Shown piece by piece: positions 3,611-7,368 of a DNA stretch of 7,368 nt. Both the position numbers and the translations under genes were made by a program. How positions within the stretch are numbered: position 1 is the first letter of the stretch; each line of letters begins with the position of its first letter. The DNA is taken from assembly GCA_964589725.1 (NCBI GenBank), contig CAZPUJ010000070.1, forward strand, positions 1 through 7,368, given 5' to 3'. This stretch comes from CAYSHJ01 sp964589725. Its GTDB lineage: Bacteria > Planctomycetota > Planctomycetia > Planctomycetales > Planctomycetaceae. Below the pieces are notes generated by a model. It was not told the DNA's origin. It did no database searches and was given only the letters and a program-made list of their open reading frames with translations.

Positions 3611-6600
3611 GTGTTTTTTACTTCATGGATTGAAGGTTTCGGTCGGTCTTTGAATCGTGGCTCTCGCCGCAAGGACGCTCGGCGCGATCGTCCCGGCCTT
3701 TCGAGCGAGCGACTCGAAGAACGCTCGCTGCTGTCGGTTTCCGCGCTGTTTGTCGCCGGGGAACTGAGCATCACGCTGGACTCGACGGACAGTGTCGCGG
3801 TCAGCGAGAACCCGACCGCGCCCGGAATCGTGCTGGTTCTGGGGAATGGGTTGCCTGTGTCGTCTGTCTCGGGCATTTCGGCGAGCCAGGTGACGAAGAT
3901 CTTCATCGAAGGTGGCGATGACGCCAACACGATCGATTTGACCGGCGTGACTGCTTCTGCCTTTCTTAATCCCAGCCTGAGCATTGAGGTTCACGCCGGA
4001 AACGGCGACGACACGTTGCTCGGCAGCGTGGATCTGGCCGACAGCCTGGATGGTGGCCACGGCGATGATTTGATCAACGGCAACGGCGGCAACGACACGT
4101 TGCTCGGTAATGATGGTGACGATTCGATCTCTGGTGACACAGGCAACGACAGTATCGATGCCGGAGACGGGCAAGACACGGTTGATGGCAACGTCGGTGA
4201 CGACACGATCCTGGCCGGCGACGGCGAAGACCTGATCGATGGCTCGGTGGGGAACGACAGCATCAGCGGCGACGACGGCGTCGACACGCTGCGGGGCGGC
4301 GACGGCAACGACACGCTCAACGGCCAAGCTGGCACGGACGTGGTCGATGGCCAGGACGGAAACGACACGCTGTTCGGCGGACCGGGAAATGACACGTTGC
4401 AAGGCGGCTTTGGAGCAGACTCGGTCGATGGCGGCACTGGGAATGACGTAGAGTATGCCGATCTCTCGCCCGCCAATACGCCAACGACCTCCTCGACCAT
4501 CTTTTCCACGAACTTCGACAGTGGCGTGGCGCCGCAGCTTTCGGGCACAACGACAGTCGCTACCGTTCAAGGATACGCTGGCATAGGAACGGGAGCGAAT
4601 GTCTTCAGTGGGAGTCTTCTACAGAACAATACCGGAGGCACGTTGGCCATTCCCGGATCGGTTCCACAGGCGCCCACCACGTTGACACTCACGGGGCTGC
4701 CCACTCACACCAGCATCGACATCGACTTCCTCCTGGCGATCATCAATTCTTGGGACGGACAGGGTACTCCCCAGGCACCGGACTTTTTCAACGTCCGAAT
4801 CGACGGTAACGTGGTCTTCCGCGCCAACTTTGACAACGACGGGACTGGAACCGGCATCCAGGGCTACAACCCTCCGCCAGGAGTGGCTTTGACGCCGCGA
4901 CCGCTCGTGGATTTGGGATTCGCAGGCCAACCAAACCGAGTCGATAGTGCATGGAACGTAGGTTTGGAGCCGTTACTCAACGACATTTCGCACACAGCCA
5001 GCACGTTGACAATTGACTTCTTTGCAGACGGGGCCGGGTTTGAAGGCGGCGGGAATGAGTCTTGGGGCATTGACAATCTGGCAGTCATTCTCAACGGCGT
5101 TCCGGTCGTCTCAGCGAGCATTTTTGATGACACGTTGCTGGGAGGGCTTGGCAATGACACGCTCAACGGGGCTGCTGGCAATGATCTGCTCAACGGCCAA
5201 GGCGAGAATGACTTGCTGCTGGGCAACGATGGCAACGACTCGCTGCTGGGTGGGGCCGGACATGACTCGCTGATCGGCGGGAGCGGCGATGACACCGCCA
5301 AAGGACAATCAGGCAACGATACGCTTTTGGGGAGCGACGGTTTCGATTCGCTGGACGGTGGTCTGGGGAACGACGTCGTGGCCAGCGGCGGGAGCGCGGT
5401 GCCAATTCTCATTGCGATCAATAATGTCACGGCCATGGAAGGCAGCTCGGGAACGACGAGTGCGGTGTTCAACGTCACGCTGTCGTCCGCGTCGACGGGG
5501 ACTGTCAGCGTCGATTTCACGACGGTTGACGGCACGGCGTCCGCTCCGTCGGATTTCACCTTGACGTCTGGCACGCTCAGCTTCGCGGCCGGCACGACAA
5601 CACAGACGATCACGGTGCCGAACGGCGCGGACACGACGGACGAGACGAACGAGGCTTTCACCGTCGTCTTGTCAAATCCGGTCGACGCGACAATCAATGA
5701 CGCGATTGGACTGGCCAGTATCGTTGATGACGATTCCCCGTCGAGCTTCGTGGCACCTGCCGCGGCCGTTGCCTCGGCCTTCGATTACTTGCAGCAGCAG
5801 GCGGAAACGCTCGGTCTGGCCGGCGACGATCTCAAGAACTACGTCGTCACGGACCAGTACACCACCGCGCACAACGGAGTAACGCATCTTTACCTGCGGC
5901 AGACTTACCAAGGTTTGTCGATTATCGACGCCGACATCAACGTGAACATCCTGGCCGACGGCAGCGTGCTGAGTGCGAACAGCTCGTTCGTTTCAAACGT
6001 CGCCGCGTTGAACCTTTCGGCGATTCCCAGCATCACGGTGGACCAGGCTTTCAATGGGCTGGGGCAAGAATTGGCGAACGAGCTGATCCAGTCTCACGAC
6101 GATGGTGGCCAATTCACCGGGGGAGACCCGGGCGCCAACCCACCCAGCCGTGATCAATGGACCACAGGCACCCCTGCCGAGGAGACAGTCCCAGACCCAT
6201 TGCAATTGATCCGGACCGAACTCGCGGATCGACTGCAATGGGTCAAAACGGACGACGGCGGGCTGGAACTGGCTTGGACGATCAACGTTCAGACGGTGAA
6301 TCAAAACGGTTGGTTCGATTCATCCGTGAGCGCGACGACGGGCGAGTTGCGGCACAACGCCTCGTGGGTTTCGCACGCCACTTACAATGCCTTCGACTAC
6401 ACGCTGGACAATCCGCTGGATGGACCGCGGACGTTGATTACGAATCCGGAAGACGCCACCGCATCGCCCTTTGGCTGGCATGACACGAATGGTGTTTCCG
6501 GGGCCGAATTCACTGTGACGAGTGGCAATAACGTGACGGCGGTGCTTGATCGGGCGGGCAACCTCAACGGCACGGGGCCACAACCCGACGGTGGTCCGGG

Positions 6601-7368
6601 GCTGGTCTTCGACTTCCCGTTCGACGACACGCAGGCTCCCGTTACCTACTCCGATGCCGCCGTCACGAACCTGTTCTATATCAATAACATTCTGCACGAC
6701 ATTCACTACGGCTATGGGTTCGACGAGGCCTCCGGTAATTTCCAGGTCAATAACTATGGGAATGGCGGAACCGGGGGCGACGAAGTCGAGGCGAACGCCC
6801 AAGCGGGAGCCGACGTGGGATTCACGGACAATGCCTTCATGGCGACACCTCCCGAAGGATTTTCACCCACGATGGCGATGCTGGAATGGACCTTTACCAA
6901 TCCGCGCCGTGACAGCGACGTGGAGAACCTGATCATCGTTCACGAGTACGGGCACGGCGTCTCGAATCGTCTGACCGGCGGTCCCGCCAATTCCAATGCT
7001 CTCAACGCCCTGCAAAGCGGTGGCATGGGCGAAGGCTGGAGCGATTGGTGGGGCTTGATGTTCACTCAAAAGCCGGGAGATCAAGCGAACGATCCGCGCC
7101 CCGTGGGAAACTATGTGTTTGGACAACCGGCCAATGGCCCCGGCATCCGGCGGTTCCCCTACAGTTTCGACATGGCCATCAACCCGCTGACGTTGAACAA
7201 CTTCAACGGCGGATTTCCGAACAACGAAGTTCACAACTCCGGAGAAATCTGGTCGTCGGTTTTGTGGGACATGAACTGGCTGCTCATCAATGGCATCAAC
7301 ACGCCGGATTGCCAAGGGAACATCACGCCGGGTTATGGATTCGATCCGGACCTCTACAACGGCACCGG
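3611..7368 (+). CDS. Giant multidomain M36 (fungalysin) metallopeptidase with split RTX arrays and Calx-beta domain, 3' end beyond window
   Basis: One frame is open from GTG 3611 to the edge (1252 codons, no stop). Residues 1-34 are basic, with no hydrophobic signal peptide, followed by LEERSLLS (35-42), the LEPR-XLL-type N-terminus of planctomycete giant proteins. Residues about 43-127 are beta-rich. Residues 128-279 hold 16 RTX-like nonapeptides (GGxGxDxLx). Residues 280-505 form a non-repeat module ending in ESWGIDNLAVIL, perhaps a lectin-like beta sandwich. Residues 506-591 hold nine more nonapeptides. Residues 598-708 are a Calx-beta domain (AINNVTAMEGSSGTTSAVF...VDDD). Residues about 740-800 resemble an FTP propeptide (YVVTDQYTTAHNGVTHLYL). 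The M36 domain follows, with TNLFYINNILHDIHYGYGFD, HEYGH (zinc ligands His1111 and His1115, catalytic Glu1112), GGMGEGWSD (third ligand Glu1141, 30 residues after His1111 as in fungalysin) and EVHNSGEIW (1206-1214). Probably an extracellular or surface zinc endopeptidase, made as a zymogen and stabilised by calcium. The export route is unclear. Confidence 0.9.
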   Translation, partial: MFFTSWIEGFGRSLNRGSRRKDARRDRPGLSSERLEERSLLSVSALFVAGELSITLDSTDSVAVSENPTAPGIVLVLGNGLPVSSVSGISASQVTKIFIEGGDDANTIDLTGVTASAFLNPSLSIEVHAGNGDDTLLGSVDLADSLDGGHGDDLINGNGGNDTLLGNDGDDSISGDTGNDSIDAGDGQDTVDGNVGDDTILAGDGEDLIDGSVGNDSISGDDGVDTLRGGDGNDTLNGQAGTDVVDGQDGNDTLFGGPGNDTLQGGFGADSVDGGTGNDVEYADLSPANTPTTSSTIFSTNFDSGVAPQLSGTTTVATVQGYAGIGTGANVFSGSLLQNNTGGTLAIPGSVPQAPTTLTLTGLPTHTSIDIDFLLAIINSWDGQGTPQAPDFFNVRIDGNVVFRANFDNDGTGTGIQGYNPPPGVALTPRPLVDLGFAGQPNRVDSAWNVGLEPLLNDISHTASTLTIDFFADGAGFEGGGNESWGIDNLAVILNGVPVVSASIFDDTLLGGLGNDTLNGAAGNDLLNGQGENDLLLGNDGNDSLLGGAGHDSLIGGSGDDTAKGQSGNDTLLGSDGFDSLDGGLGNDVVASGGSAVPILIAINNVTAMEGSSGTTSAVFNVTLSSASTGTVSVDFTTVDGTASAPSDFTLTSGTLSFAAGTTTQTITVPNGADTTDETNEAFTVVLSNPVDATINDAIGLASIVDDDSPSSFVAPAAAVASAFDYLQQQAETLGLAGDDLKNYVVTDQYTTAHNGVTHLYLRQTYQGLSIIDADINVNILADGSVLSANSSFVSNVAALNLSAIPSITVDQAFNGLGQELANELIQSHDDGGQFTGGDPGANPPSRDQWTTGTPAEETVPDPLQLIRTELADRLQWVKTDDGGLELAWTINVQTVNQNGWFDSSVSATTGELRHNASWVSHATYNAFDYTLDNPLDGPRTLITNPEDATASPFGWHDTNGVSGAEFTVTSGNNVTAVLDRAGNLNGTGPQPDGGPGLVFDFPFDDTQAPVTYSDAAVTNLFYINNILHDIHYGYGFDEASGNFQVNNYGNGGTGGDEVEANAQAGADVGFTDNAFMATPPEGFSPTMAMLEWTFTNPRRDSDVENLIIVHEYGHGVSNRLTGGPANSNALNALQSGGMGEGWSDWWGLMFTQKPGDQANDPRPVGNYVFGQPANGPGIRRFPYSFDMAINPLTLNNFNGGFPNNEVHNSGEIWSSVLWDMNWLLINGINTPDCQGNITPGYGFDPDLYNGT
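3992..4447 (+). repeat. Tandem 27-bp coding repeats, RTX block 1
   Basis: Sixteen nine-codon units of the GGxGxDxLx type (residues 128-279 of the giant protein), with one 9-residue interruption (GSVDLADSL) after the first. Such units form calcium-binding parallel beta-rolls. At the DNA level GGCAACGACACG and GACACGTTGCT recur, so the array can expand or contract by recombination. Confidence 0.85.
5126..5383 (+). repeat. Tandem 27-bp coding repeats, RTX block 2
   Basis: A partial unit (DDTLL) and nine full units (residues 506-591), from GGLGNDTLN to GGLGNDVVA. They are the same type as block 1 and are separated from it by the roughly 225-residue non-repeat module. Two units drift from the consensus (GQGENDLLL and GGSGDDTAK). 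Confidence 0.85.

Noticed and set aside
3623..4570. Long open frame on the minus strand across RTX block 1 (about 315 codons)
   Set aside because: It is the antisense of GGxGxDxLx repeats; its repetitive V-A-V-D-type composition comes from the 27-bp periodicity, and the plus-strand frame has clear domains throughout.
3992..5383. CRISPR-like regular repeats
   Set aside because: The 27-bp period is in frame and encodes RTX nonapeptides; there are no spacers of constant length.
4864..5697. Minus-strand open frame of 277 codons rich in Ser and Pro
   Set aside because: SLPSPPS-type repeats are the antisense of RTX and Calx-beta coding sequence; no start signal or recognisable domain.

Overview
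The window looks like a piece of a Planctomycetota chromosome. The evidence is indirect but consistent: a giant secreted-type protein carrying the N-terminal LExRxLLS motif (LEPR-XLL type) seen on many large planctomycete surface proteins, a DUF1080 (3-keto-disaccharide hydrolase type) lipoprotein, an exported alpha/beta hydrolase, and many palindromic repeats packed between genes. No rRNA, tRNA, CRISPR array or complete insertion sequence was seen.

Layout. Positions 1-262 (minus) hold the start of a gene resembling a REP-associated tyrosine transposase (RAYT), cut by the window edge. Just upstream of its start (289-373) is a pair of inverted REP units with the GTAG head typical of RAYT substrates. 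Positions 429-1505 (minus) encode a complete exported alpha/beta hydrolase. Upstream of it on the same strand are two relics of a ribose-type sugar ABC transporter: the last 53-55 codons of an RbsC-like permease (1540-1704) and a 23-codon piece of an RbsA-like ATPase (1950-2018), in the usual rbsA-rbsC order. A REPIN-like palindromic pair (1796-1910) lies between the relics. The hydrolase was probably the distal gene of a sugar-uptake operon that has since decayed.

Positions 2338-3036 (plus) encode a DUF1080 lipoprotein. It is bracketed by two copies of a 143-bp palindromic element (2160-2302 and 3223-3365) in opposite orientation, and a further GTAG-type REPIN (3070-3137) follows its stop codon. 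Positions 3366-3594 show only a weak inverted repeat.

From GTG 3611 to the right edge a single plus-strand frame stays open for 1252 codons and is unfinished. Its order is: LEERSLLS N-terminus, a beta-rich region, 16 RTX-like nonapeptides, a roughly 225-residue non-repeat module, nine more RTX-like nonapeptides, a Calx-beta domain, a fungalysin/thermolysin propeptide (FTP) region, and an M36 (fungalysin) metallopeptidase domain with HEYGH and the downstream zinc-ligand glutamate.

How it fits together: the intact genes encode exported proteins that plausibly act on polymers outside the cytoplasm (protein for M36, sugars or esters for the other two). The intergenic DNA is shaped by at least three families of small palindromic repeats, one of which sits beside its likely mobilising enzyme. 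The most noteworthy items are the RAYT/REPIN neighbourhood, the 143-bp elements bracketing the lipoprotein gene, the eroded transporter operon, and the unusual M36 architecture with split RTX arrays on the N-terminal side of the peptidase.
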